A stretch of DNA of 64,000 nt from Streptomyces sp. NBC_00289 (lineage in GTDB: Bacteria > Actinomycetota > Actinomycetes > Streptomycetales > Streptomycetaceae). The position numbers and the translations under genes are program-made. Below the pieces are notes generated by a model. The model was not told the origin of the DNA. It made no database searches and saw only the letters and a program-made list of their open reading frames with translations. The stretch covers positions 5,580,001 through 5,644,000 of the forward strand of contig NZ_CP108046.1 of NCBI RefSeq assembly GCF_041435115.1. Reading direction: 5' to 3'. This document shows positions 41,412 through 49,579 of the stretch, in pieces; the first letter of the stretch is position 1; each line of letters begins with the position of its first letter.

Positions 41412-42431
41412 GTGGGTATCGAGAGCGACCAGGTCGTCTACGAGTATCTGAGCCGCGTCGGAGACGTGGCGCAGCAGCGGCAGCTGCCGTCCGGCACCCG
41501 CATGCGGCTCGTCTCGGAACTGCGCAACGAGATCGACCGGCGTCGCGCCAAGACACCCGTCGACAGTCCCGCGGCCGTCCGCCGCATCCTCGACCGGATC
41601 GGCAGCCCCGACGAGGTCGTCGCGGCCGCGGGCGGCACCGGCGGCGCGCCGCAGACCCCGGCCGCCGCCGTGCCCGTACAGCGCGACCGCGAACCGGAGG
41701 AGACCGAGCGGCCCAAGGGCCTGCGCCGGATGGTCCCGCGGCCCCGCCCCTCCACGCCGCCGGCCCCGGCGGCCTCCGACGCGCCCTCCCCGCCGCATCT
41801 CGCGAGCGCGCACGAACTCGGCGACGGCACGCGGCAGCCGGACTGGTGGCGGGTGGACAGCAGCCCGTTCGGGCTCGGGGACAGCGTGCCGGGGTTCGTC
41901 GGCGGGGTGGAGATCCCGGAACTCCTCAAGCCGCCGCCGGCCAGGGACACGGAGGAGACGGCCGCGAAGGAGGCGGTGCCGGTCGTCGAGCAGGCGGCGG
42001 AGCCCGTCGTGGAGGCCCCGGCCACCCGGCGCCGCCGCCTGCTGCCCCTACGCGCCCGCCGCGCCCGGACGTCCGCCGCCCCCGCCACCCGCGCCGGCTG
42101 GAACAACCCCCTGCTCCTGCTCGCCGCCGGCCTCCTCGTCGCGGGCGCCGTGCTCGGCAACCTCCTGGTCCTGCTGGTCGGCTGGCTGATCGCCTACGCC
42201 TCACGACGGCTGACCCAGACCGAGACCAAGTGGGCCGTCGTCTTCCTGCCCGGCCTGGCGGCGGCGGCCGGCCTGGTCTGGCTCTGGGGCAGAACCGAGG
42301 GCCGCTGGGGCGACCCGGTCGCCCAGGGCCACATGAACGACGCGGTCTCCCAGACCTGGCCCTGGGTGATCCGCGGCGCGGCAGTGACATCAGCCCTGTT
42401 CCTGACCTGGCGCTCACAGCGCCGCGGCTGA
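41412..42431 (+). CDS. Membrane protein with HAAS-like N-terminal domain
   Basis: The product has 339 residues. The GTG at 41412 has GGAGGGG five bases upstream. Residues 1-75 (QVVYEYLSRVGDVAQQRQLP, LVSELRNEIDRRRAK, IGSPDEVVAAAG) resemble the HAAS/DUF1700 signalling domain. A Pro/Glu-rich linker of about 120 residues follows. Four membrane helices (NNPLLLLAAGLLVAGAVLGN, LLVLLVGWLIAYASRR, WAVVFLPGLAAAAGLVWLWG, WVIRGAAVTSALFLTW) end the protein. It is divergent from the helicase-associated gene. Its role is unknown. Confidence 0.8.
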   Translation: MGIESDQVVYEYLSRVGDVAQQRQLPSGTRMRLVSELRNEIDRRRAKTPVDSPAAVRRILDRIGSPDEVVAAAGGTGGAPQTPAAAVPVQRDREPEETERPKGLRRMVPRPRPSTPPAPAASDAPSPPHLASAHELGDGTRQPDWWRVDSSPFGLGDSVPGFVGGVEIPELLKPPPARDTEETAAKEAVPVVEQAAEPVVEAPATRRRRLLPLRARRARTSAAPATRAGWNNPLLLLAAGLLVAGAVLGNLLVLLVGWLIAYASRRLTQTETKWAVVFLPGLAAAAGLVWLWGRTEGRWGDPVAQGHMNDAVSQTWPWVIRGAAVTSALFLTWRSQRRG

Positions 42432-42728
42432 GCCCTCGGATACCCGAGGACACGACCCCTGGGCGCCCAGGCGCCCGAGACCCGGGCACCTCTCCGCCGG
42501 CGCCCCCTCGAACAGCGGCCCCGCAGGTCCGTCACGCCGCCCCAGGCTCCCGCCCATGGCGGCCCCGCCGACCGTGCCGTGTGGCCCCGTGCGCTGTGCC
42601 CCGTGCCCCGGGGCACAGGGGCTCAAGGCACCGGCGCCCGCCCCCGGCGCCCCGCCCATCGCGGCTCGCCGACCGTGACCCGGGGCTGGGGGCCCGGGGA
42701 CACGTGTACGTCGCATCGAGTCGGCACA

Positions 42729-43376
42729 ATGGCTCGCATGACCTCTTCCGTGCTGACCGTCGGCTTCGATCTCGATATGACTCTCATTGATTCCCGGCCC
42801 GGCATCCGTGCCTGTTATCTGGCGCTCGCCGAGCGGACCGGGACGTACATCGACGCCGATCTGGCGGTCACGCGGCTCGGGCCGCCGCTCGCGGAGGAGC
42901 TGGTCAACTGGTTTCCGGGGGAGGAGGTCGCGGCCATGGCCGACCTCTACCGTTCGATGTACCCGGCGATCGCCATCACGCCCACGACGGCGATGCGGGG
43001 CGCCCGCGAGGCGATCGAGGCCGTACGGGCGGCCGGCGGGCGGGCGGTGGTCGTCACCGCCAAGCACCAGCCGAACGCCGAGCTCCACCTGGAGTACCTG
43101 GGCATCGAGCCCGACGCGGTCGTCGGCGACCTGTGGGCGGAGCAGAAGGCGGTGGCGCTGCGCGAGCACGGGGCGGGTGTGTACGTCGGCGACCACGTCG
43201 GGGACGTACGCGGCGCCCGCACGGCCGGCGCCCTCGCGGTCACCGTGGCCACCGGCCCGTGCAGCCCCGAGGAACTGCGCACGGCGGGCGCGGACGTCGT
43301 CCTCGGCGACCTCGCGGAGTTCCCGGACTGGCTGTCGGTCTTCGCGGGCCTGCCCTACCCTCCGGCCCGCGCCTGA
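42729..43376 (+). CDS. HAD-family hydrolase
   Basis: The product has 215 residues. Motif I is LTVGFDLDMTLIDSRPGI, motif II GRAVVVTAKHQPNAEL, and motifs III/IV are the Lys in AEQKAVALREHG and YVGDHVGDVRGARTAGALAV. The cap fits phosphoglycolate-phosphatase-like HADs. Two ATG codons (42729 and 42738) could start it and neither has a clear ribosome site, so the message may be leaderless. The substrate is unknown. Confidence 0.88.
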   Translation: MARMTSSVLTVGFDLDMTLIDSRPGIRACYLALAERTGTYIDADLAVTRLGPPLAEELVNWFPGEEVAAMADLYRSMYPAIAITPTTAMRGAREAIEAVRAAGGRAVVVTAKHQPNAELHLEYLGIEPDAVVGDLWAEQKAVALREHGAGVYVGDHVGDVRGARTAGALAVTVATGPCSPEELRTAGADVVLGDLAEFPDWLSVFAGLPYPPARA

Positions 43377-43603
43377 CGGCGTCCCGCCGCGACCGACTTC
43401 AGTACTCCCGCACCGGCCAGCAGGAAGCCCACGCCCATCAGCATGCTCAGTCCGAACATGTATGTGGGGAAAGGCGTCGTATCGAGCAACAGCGGGGCCA
43501 CGGTGACCAGTGTGGCCACCGCGCCGACGAAGAACACGACAACTCCGGCGCGGATCAGTCGGTCACCGGGTCCGGAGGAATTCGTTTGGGTTTTGTCACG
43601 CAC
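43355..43603 (-). CDS. Small two-helix membrane protein
   Basis: The product has 82 residues and two membrane helices (LIRAGVVVFFVGAVATLVTV and YMFGLSMLMGVGFLLAGAGV) with a basic C-terminal end. It starts at a GTG. It overlaps the convergent HAD gene by 22 bp and diverges from the cold-shock gene. It is conserved in Streptomyces in my memory, with no known function. Confidence 0.75.
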   Translation of the reverse strand: MRDKTQTNSSGPGDRLIRAGVVVFFVGAVATLVTVAPLLLDTTPFPTYMFGLSMLMGVGFLLAGAGVLKSVAAGRRQARAGG

Positions 43604-43766
43604 CCGACCAGGGTAGTTCCCTGCCCGAAGGAACAGCCGGGCGACGTCTTGTCACCGGCCTGAAGACCATTAGCCTTGGTACCGGCGGGTCCGGGAGGCC
43701 CGCCGCAGCGCTATCAAGAGCCGTTCAAGAAGCAGTTTTCCGACGAGTACGAGGACGAGGACAGAC

Positions 43767-44150
43767 GTGCCTACCGGCAAGGTCAAGTGGTTCAACAGCG
43801 AGAAGGGCTTCGGCTTTCTCTCCCGCGACGACGGCGGTGACGTCTTCGTCCATTCCTCGGTCCTCCCCGCCGGAGTCGAGATGCTCAAGCCGGGCCAGCG
43901 GGTGGAGTTCGGAGTGGTCGCCGGTCAGCGCGGTGACCAGGCGCTTTCGGTCATCATTCTCGACCCGACCCCGTCCGTCGCGGCCGCGACCCGCAGAAAG
44001 CCCGACGAACTCGCGTCCATTGTCCAGGATTTGACGACCCTCCTGGAGAACATCACGCCGATGCTCGAGAAGGGCCGTTACCCCGACAAGGCCTCCGGAG
44101 CGAAGATCGCGGGTCTGCTCCGCGCGGTCGCCGACCAACTGGACGTGTAG
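43767..44150 (+). CDS. Cold-shock domain protein with C-terminal extension
   Basis: The product has 127 residues. Residues 1-66 are a CspA-type fold with RNP1 KGFGFLSRDDG and RNP2 DVFVHSSVL. A C-terminal extension of about 55 residues forms helices (DELASIVQDLTTLLENITPM, KIAGLLRAVADQLDV). Ordinary Csp proteins have about 67 residues. It probably acts as an RNA chaperone with an added interaction segment. The 163 bp upstream could hold a regulatory 5' leader. The start is a GTG. Confidence 0.92.
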   Translation: MPTGKVKWFNSEKGFGFLSRDDGGDVFVHSSVLPAGVEMLKPGQRVEFGVVAGQRGDQALSVIILDPTPSVAAATRRKPDELASIVQDLTTLLENITPMLEKGRYPDKASGAKIAGLLRAVADQLDV

Positions 44151-44171
44151 GGCCGGCCCCGCCGTACGGGC

Positions 44172-45047
44172 TCAGGGGAAGGCAAGCGCGTCCGGGCCGA
44201 GGGGCGGTACCAGTCCCTCGGCCGCCGCGCGGGTGAGCAGCCCCCGTACCGCCGCGTAGCCGTCCTCGCCGAGGGCGGCGGTGAATTCGTTGACGTACAG
44301 CCCGATGTGCTGGTCGGCGACGGCCGGGTCCATCTCCTGGGCGTGCTCCATGACGTAGGGGCGGGAGACCGCGGGGTCGTCCCAGGCCGCCTCCACGGAC
44401 GTACGGATCGACTCGGCGAGCAGCGTCAGGGTCTCGGCGCCCAGGGACCGGCGGGCGATGATCGCGCCCAGCGGGATGGGGAGCCCGGTCGTGTTCTCCC
44501 AGTGCTCGCCCATGTCGGCGAGCTTGTGCAGCCCGTAGTTCTGGTACGTGAAGCGTGCCTCGTGGATGACGAGTCCCGCGTCGACCTTGCCGTCCCGTAC
44601 GGCGGGCATGATCTCGTGGAACGGCATGACCACGATCTCGCCGACCCCTTCCGGCACCGTGTCCGCCGCCCACAGCCGGAACAGCAGATAGGCCGTCGAC
44701 CTCTCGCTCGGCACGGCGACGGTCCGGCCGGTGAGGTCGGTGCCCGCCTCCCGGGTCAGCACGAGCGGCCCGCAGCCCCGGCCCAGCGCGCCGCCGCAGG
44801 GCAGCAGCGCGTACTCGTCGAGGACGTACGGCAGCACGGCGTACGACACCTTCAGCACGTCGAACTCGCCGCGCTCGGCCATGCCGTTGGTGATGTCGAT
44901 GTCCGCGAAGGTCACGTCGAACGCGGGCGCGCCCGCGACGCGGCCGTGGGCCAGGGCCTCGAAGACGAAGGTGTCGTTCGGGCAGGGGGAGTACGCCATC
45001 CGCAGGTTCCGCGGACGCTCAGTGGCGGCGGTCGTGTGAGGGGTCAT
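44172..45047 (-). CDS. mqnD: 1,4-dihydroxy-6-naphthoate synthase, futalosine pathway
   Basis: The product has 291 residues. MqnD converts cyclic de-hypoxanthinyl futalosine to 1,4-dihydroxy-6-naphthoate for menaquinone. It has the periplasmic-binding-protein-like fold of the family: AYSPCPNDTFVFEALAHGRV, VSYAVLPYVLDEYALLPCGG, VDAGLVIHEARFTYQNYGL and DQHIGLYVNEFTAALGEDG. The catalytic His lies in VIHEARF. It overlaps the mqnB gene by 29 bp, so the two are translated together. Confidence 0.95.
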   Translation of the reverse strand: MTPHTTAATERPRNLRMAYSPCPNDTFVFEALAHGRVAGAPAFDVTFADIDITNGMAERGEFDVLKVSYAVLPYVLDEYALLPCGGALGRGCGPLVLTREAGTDLTGRTVAVPSERSTAYLLFRLWAADTVPEGVGEIVVMPFHEIMPAVRDGKVDAGLVIHEARFTYQNYGLHKLADMGEHWENTTGLPIPLGAIIARRSLGAETLTLLAESIRTSVEAAWDDPAVSRPYVMEHAQEMDPAVADQHIGLYVNEFTAALGEDGYAAVRGLLTRAAAEGLVPPLGPDALAFP

Positions 45048-45747
45048 GTGGGTTCCAACTCTCGAGTGCGGGCGCGAGCTTCCCGAAGGCGTCCGTCAGG
45101 GCCGTGAGGGCGTCGCCGATGCGCCAGGCGGCGCGGTCACGCGGGCCGACCGGGTTGGAGACGGCGCGGATCTCCAGCACCGGCACACCGTGTGCGGCGG
45201 CGGCCTCGGCGACACCGAAGCCCTCCATGGCCTCGGCGAGGGCGCGCGGGTGCCGGGCCAGGAGCGCGTCGGCGCGGGCGGCCGTACCGGTGACGGTGGA
45301 CACCGTGAGGACGGTGCCGGCGCGCGCTCCGGTAGCCGCCGCGACACCTCGTACGAGTGTTTCGGGTGGACGGTGGGTGACGGTCCCGAAGCCGAGTTCG
45401 GTCACCGGCAGGAAGCCGTCGGCCGTCTCGGCGCCCAGGTCGGCCGCGGTGATCTCGTCGGCGACCACGAGCGACCCGAGAGGCGCGCCGGGCGCGAAGC
45501 CGCCGCCGATGCCGGCGGAGACGGCCAGGTCGTAGGGGGCGCCGTCCAGTGCCGCGGCGGTGAGGGCGGCGGAGACGGAGGCGGCGGCGAGGGCGGGGCC
45601 GACACCGGCGGCCACCAGGTCGGGGCCGCCGTCCGGCAGCCGGTGCAGGGTCACCCCCGGCAGCCGGACCTCACGCCCCGGGCCGTGAAACGCGCGAGCC
45701 ACCGCGTCCCGCTCGACGGGGACCGCGGTGGCTACGAGGATGCGCAT
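45019..45747 (-). CDS. mqnB: Futalosine hydrolase
   Basis: The product has 242 residues and a nucleoside phosphorylase fold (MTAN-like). MqnB removes hypoxanthine from futalosine. Visible segments are RILVATAVPVERDAVARAF, LVAAGVGPALAAASVSAALT, DLAVSAGIGGGFAPGAPLGS, EAMEGFGVAEAAAAHGVPVL and EIRAVSNPVGPRDRAAWRIG. The Glu-Gly-Phe and Asp-Arg positions match the nucleoside-binding site. It is the upstream member of the mqnB-mqnD pair. Confidence 0.93.
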   Translation of the reverse strand: MRILVATAVPVERDAVARAFHGPGREVRLPGVTLHRLPDGGPDLVAAGVGPALAAASVSAALTAAALDGAPYDLAVSAGIGGGFAPGAPLGSLVVADEITAADLGAETADGFLPVTELGFGTVTHRPPETLVRGVAAATGARAGTVLTVSTVTGTAARADALLARHPRALAEAMEGFGVAEAAAAHGVPVLEIRAVSNPVGPRDRAAWRIGDALTALTDAFGKLAPALESWNPHDPSHDRRH

Positions 45748-45772
45748 GGAGTGATCGGGGCCCGTCCGTGGA

Positions 45773-46285
45773 TCAGGCTTCCGCGTTCACGAGCTTGAAG
45801 TTCCACACGCCCTTGAACACCGTGCCGGCCTTGTTCTGCTCGACGACGCTGATGTACAGCTGCTTCGGCGCGGCCTGGCCCTGCTGGTCGGCGAAGAGGT
45901 CGACACCGTCGAAGGAGTAGTACGACTTCTTGTACGGGTTGGTGACCTGCTGGCCGTTGATCCACAGGGCCCAGCCGGTGTCCTTGACCGTCTGGTCGAC
46001 GCCGATGCGCAGGGTCTCGCTCTGCGGCACCTCGATCGAGTGCGACGACTTCTTCAGGGCGCACTTCGTGGCCTCCGCCTTGCCGAGGTTCGCACCGTCG
46101 TCGTAGCAGGCGGCCTCGGCGCTCACGGAGTTCTTGCCGACCGTCACGGTGGCGCGCGGCGTCGGCTTGTCGCAGGCCGACAGGACGAGCAGTCCGGCGG
46201 CAACGGCGCCGGCGGCGGCGACGACGCGGCGGCGTCGCACAGCCCGGTGTACATCAGCGGCTTCGCCGCGGGGCAGCGTGGTCAT
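45773..46285 (-). CDS. Lipoprotein of the DUF2771 family
   Basis: The product has 170 residues. The basic N-terminus and hydrophobic segment (RRRVVAAAGAVAAGLLVLSA) end in a lipobox with Cys in LLVLSACDK. The mature part (VTVGKNSVSAEAACYDDGAN, SLEVPQ-like strand, WALWINGQQVTNPYKKSYYS, QLYISVVEQNKAGTVFKGVW) fits DUF2771, an actinobacterial outer-face lipoprotein. Its function is unknown. It lies just upstream of mqnB on the same strand. Confidence 0.85.
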   Translation of the reverse strand: MTTLPRGEAADVHRAVRRRRVVAAAGAVAAGLLVLSACDKPTPRATVTVGKNSVSAEAACYDDGANLGKAEATKCALKKSSHSIEVPQSETLRIGVDQTVKDTGWALWINGQQVTNPYKKSYYSFDGVDLFADQQGQAAPKQLYISVVEQNKAGTVFKGVWNFKLVNAEA

Positions 46286-46347
46286 GGGCGAAGGCTATCG
46301 GGCACGTCCGGCCGTCCCCCTACGCGGGGTGCGGCGAGCCCCGTTCG

Positions 46348-47796
46348 TTACGCCACCCGCGGCTGTCCGGCGCCCCCGCGCCGGGCCGAGGCCAGCAGAC
46401 CGCGGGCCGTGCTGACCCAGCCTGCGGCGACGATCGCGGCGGCCACGGACATCCCGAGCGTGCCGTTCAGCGGCAGCACGATGCCGATCGCGCCGCCGAA
46501 CACCCAGGCCACCTGCAGCAGGGTCTCCGAGCGGGCGAACGCCGACGTGCGCACCAGCTCGGGCACGTCCCGCTGGATCAGCGCGTCCAGCGACAGCTTG
46601 GCGAGCGCCTGCGCGAACCCGGCGATCGCCGCCAGACACGCCACCAGGAACGCGCCGAAGAAGATCGCCGCCGTGATCGCCGCGCCCAGCACGAACGCCA
46701 CGACCGCCACGATGATGATCTCCGGCGCGCGCCGCAGCCACGCCCCGACCGCCGTACCGAGCGCGTTGCCCACGCCCGCCGCGACGCCCACTATGCCCAG
46801 CGACACCGCCGCGCTCTCGCCGGTCAGCGGATGCTCCCGCAGCAGGAAGGCCAGATAGAAGATCAGGAATCCGGAGAGGCAGCGCAGGGTGGCGTTGGCG
46901 CCGAGGGCGTGGGTGACGGCCGTACCGACCGTACGCAGCCCGGGGCGCTTGACCGGATGCAGGTGCGGCCCGTGCAGATGTTCCTCGTCGGCGGCGAGCA
47001 GCGCGATGTCCTCGCCCTTGGACGAGTCGACCTTCGGCGGCAGCGAGAAGGACAGGAACATCCCCGCGATGAAGATCACGAAGGCGCCGTAGAGCGGCCA
47101 GCGGGAACCGAGGGACTGCAGCCCGGCCGCGACGGGCGCCGCGATACCGGTCGCGAGGAGGCCGCCGAGTGTGACCCGCGAGTTCGCCTTCACCAGCGAG
47201 AAGCCCGGCGGCAGGAGCCGGGGCACCACGGCGCTTCTGACCACCCCGTACGCCTTCGAGGCCACCAGCACTCCCAGCGCCGCCGGATACAGCTCCAGGC
47301 TGCCGCTGGCGACCGCTCCGGAGATGATCAGCGCGAGCAGCGCCCGGGCGAGCATCGCGCCCGCCATCGCCGCCCGGCGGCCGTGCGGGAGCCGGTCGAG
47401 AAGAGGGCCGATGACCGGGGCGAGGACCGTGAAGGGCGCCATGGTGATCGCCAGGTAGAGCGCGACGCGCCCGCGGGCCTCGTCGGTCGGGACCGAGAAG
47501 AAGACCGTGGAGGCGAGCGCCACGGTGATCATGACGTCGCCGGCGCCGTTCACGCCGTGGAGTTCGATCAGCTTGCCGAGGCCGGACTCGCCCGCGCCGT
47601 GGGCGTGCGTCGCCTTGCGGATACCGCGGGCCGGGCCCGTCACCGGGAAGTGCAGGGCACGGCCGACGGAGCGGACGGACCCTCTCAACCGGCCCGAACC
47701 GCCACCTCGACTGCTGCCCTTGACCCCACCGACTCCGGTGGCTCCTGGGGGTGTCCTCGCGGCTGCCACGACGTCATAGTGCCCCGAGAAAGGCAT
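46348..47796 (-). CDS. MFS transporter
   Basis: The product has 482 residues with 12 predicted membrane segments after a basic, glycine-rich N-terminal tail of about 60 residues. Features are GAGDVMITVALASTVFFSVP, APVIGPLLDRLPHGRRAAMA (motif A) and LVKANSRVTLGGLLATGIAA. A His/Glu-rich loop (DEEHLHGPHLHPVKRPG) lies in the middle. The substrate cannot be inferred. I take the ATG at 47796. A GTG nine codons later is an alternative. It diverges from the DUF3027 gene. Confidence 0.85.
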   Translation of the reverse strand: MPFSGHYDVVAAARTPPGATGVGGVKGSSRGGGSGRLRGSVRSVGRALHFPVTGPARGIRKATHAHGAGESGLGKLIELHGVNGAGDVMITVALASTVFFSVPTDEARGRVALYLAITMAPFTVLAPVIGPLLDRLPHGRRAAMAGAMLARALLALIISGAVASGSLELYPAALGVLVASKAYGVVRSAVVPRLLPPGFSLVKANSRVTLGGLLATGIAAPVAAGLQSLGSRWPLYGAFVIFIAGMFLSFSLPPKVDSSKGEDIALLAADEEHLHGPHLHPVKRPGLRTVGTAVTHALGANATLRCLSGFLIFYLAFLLREHPLTGESAAVSLGIVGVAAGVGNALGTAVGAWLRRAPEIIIVAVVAFVLGAAITAAIFFGAFLVACLAAIAGFAQALAKLSLDALIQRDVPELVRTSAFARSETLLQVAWVFGGAIGIVLPLNGTLGMSVAAAIVAAGWVSTARGLLASARRGGAGQPRVA

Positions 47797-48082
47797 TGGT
47801 AGTGCGGTTACCGCGCGTATGGCCGTGCACTTCTCGACCGGCCGGGTCCGGCGGGTGGGCCGGAAAACATGGGCGCGAAGCGCCGAAGAACAACCTCCGG
47901 TGTAGGCCGAGCGCCGGTGAACAGGTAGCGTGCGTATCTCAGCCATCCCGCAGAATGGGTGGTACAGGTGCGCCCGAGTGCGAGCGGGCGCGGACGTCGA
48001 CGCGGTCCTCCGGTCCGCTCCGTCCGCCCCGCCGCCAAAGGCAGACGCACCCGAGAGACGGCGTAGGAGAGAAGCGATACCT

Positions 48083-49009
48083 GTGAGCGCAGCGACAACG
48101 CGAAGCCGCACCACCGACCGCCTGTGCGCCGAGGCCGTCGACCTCGCCCGTGAAGCAGCCGAGGAGGCAGCCGCACCCGGAGTCGTCGGCGAGCACACCG
48201 GACTCCAGGCCGACGGCGACCGGGTTGTCACGCACTTCTTCGAGTGCAAGGACTTCGGGTACCGAGGCTGGCGCTGGGCCGTGACGGTGGCCCGCGCCTC
48301 ACGCGCCAAGCTCGTCACGCTCGACGAGGTGGTGCTGCTGCCCGGACCGGACGCCCTGCTGGCACCCGAGTGGGTGCCGTGGAGCGAACGACTGCGCCCC
48401 GGCGACATGGGCCCCGGCGACCTCCTTCCGACGGACGCCGACGATCTCCGTCTGGAGCCCGGCTACACCGGCGAGGACGAGCCGCCGCCGAACTCCGTCG
48501 TCTCGGAGGAACTGGCCGAGCTGGCCGAGGCCGAGGACGCGGAACTCACGCAGGGCCCCCCGGCGGACTTCCGCGGCGCCCCCGCGCGCGGCTCGATCGC
48601 CGCGGTCGCCGAGGAACTCGGCATGCGGCGCGCGAGGGTCCTGTCCCGCTACGGGCTGCACGCCGCCGCGGACCGCTGGGAGGAGGCGTACGGCGCCAAG
48701 ACCCCGATGGCCCAAGCCGCCCCCGCGTCCTGCGTCAGCTGTGCCTTCCTCACGCCGATCGGCGGATCCCTGGGGCAGGCCTTCGGTGTCTGCGCCAACG
48801 AGTTCGCCCCGGCCGACGGCCGTGTCGTCTCCCTGGCGTACGGCTGCGGCGGTCACTCCGAAGCGGCCGTCATGCCGAAGCCGCCGCAGCCGCCGCCGCC
48901 TCGGCTCGACGAGACGCGGATCGATCCCTTCCCGCTGCGGCCGGCGGCGGACTCGGGGTCCGTACCGGATGTCTCCGACGGGGATGCGGCGGAGTTGGGG
49001 CACTCCTAG
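48083..49009 (+). CDS. DUF3027 domain-containing protein
   Basis: The product has 308 residues. Segments GVVGEHTGLQADGDRVVTHF, FECKDFGYRGWRWAVTVARA, DEVVLLPGPDALLAPEWVPW and LRPGDMGPGDLLPT are the hallmark of DUF3027. Near residues 225-265 SCVSCAFLTPIGGSLGQAFG and CANEFAP with GCGGHSE give Cys/His residues for a metal site. The GTG start follows GGAGA. It is an actinobacterial family without known role. Confidence 0.88.
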   Translation: MSAATTRSRTTDRLCAEAVDLAREAAEEAAAPGVVGEHTGLQADGDRVVTHFFECKDFGYRGWRWAVTVARASRAKLVTLDEVVLLPGPDALLAPEWVPWSERLRPGDMGPGDLLPTDADDLRLEPGYTGEDEPPPNSVVSEELAELAEAEDAELTQGPPADFRGAPARGSIAAVAEELGMRRARVLSRYGLHAAADRWEEAYGAKTPMAQAAPASCVSCAFLTPIGGSLGQAFGVCANEFAPADGRVVSLAYGCGGHSEAAVMPKPPQPPPPRLDETRIDPFPLRPAADSGSVPDVSDGDAAELGHS

Positions 49010-49579
49010 GTCGCCCTGTCTTGGCGGGTGCGTTGGTTTTGGCGGGTGCCTTTGTTTCGGCGGGTGCCTCGGTTTCGGCGGGCGGCCGGTGCGGGTCGTG
49101 CGTGGCGCGCCTTTCCGGGGCTGCGCCCCTGGCCCCCCGTCGGCCTGAACGGCCTCGTCCTCAAACGCCGGACGGGCTGATGGGTGCCGGGCCGGCTGGT
49201 GGGTGCCGTACGGGCTGATGGGTGCCGTACGGGCTGACGGGTGCCGGAGTGGCTGAGTGGGTGCCGGAGCGGTTGAGTGGGTGTCGGGCCGGTCGAGTGG
49301 GCGCCGGCGCGGCTGAGTGGGTGCCGGAGCGGCCGAGTGGACGCCGGCGCGGTTGAGTGGGTGTCGGGCCGGTCGAGTGGATGCCAGAGCGGTTGAGTGG
49401 GCGCCGGAAGTGGCTGAGTGGGTGCCGGGTCGGACGAGTAGGTGTCGGGCCGGACGAGTAGGTGCCGGAGCGGTTGATTCCGGCTGGGGCTCGTCTGCTA
49501 CGCGCGGGCGGCCCTCCGGCGGGTCCGGGGGGTCCCGGCGCGCGGTACCTTCGTCGTCACGCCGACGAGGAGAGTGAAC
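49010..49579. other. 570-bp repeat-rich intergenic region
   Basis: No gene was found in this spacer. It holds four 18-bp units at 49021-49092 (unit TTGGCGGGTGCCTTTGTT). A copy of the common Streptomyces intergenic sequence with GGGGCTGCGCCCC and CTCAAACGCCGGACGGGCTG lies at about 49113-49181. Fifteen units of a 20-bp repeat follow. The last 100 bp carry the leader of the sacsin-like gene with a GAGGAG ribosome site. Confidence 0.8.
49182..49479. repeat. Fifteen imperfect tandem copies of a 20-bp unit
   Basis: The unit is GGGTGCCGGAGCGGTTGAGT. The first three copies have 19 bp, one has 21 and the rest 20. Copies vary at several positions but keep the GGTG-CCG start and GAGT end. There are no spacers, so this is not a CRISPR array, and the unit length is not a multiple of three. 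It is probably a variable-number repeat. Confidence 0.9.

Noticed and set aside
49182..49479. CRISPR-like array
   Set aside because: The units are directly adjacent with no unique spacers, and no cas genes are present.
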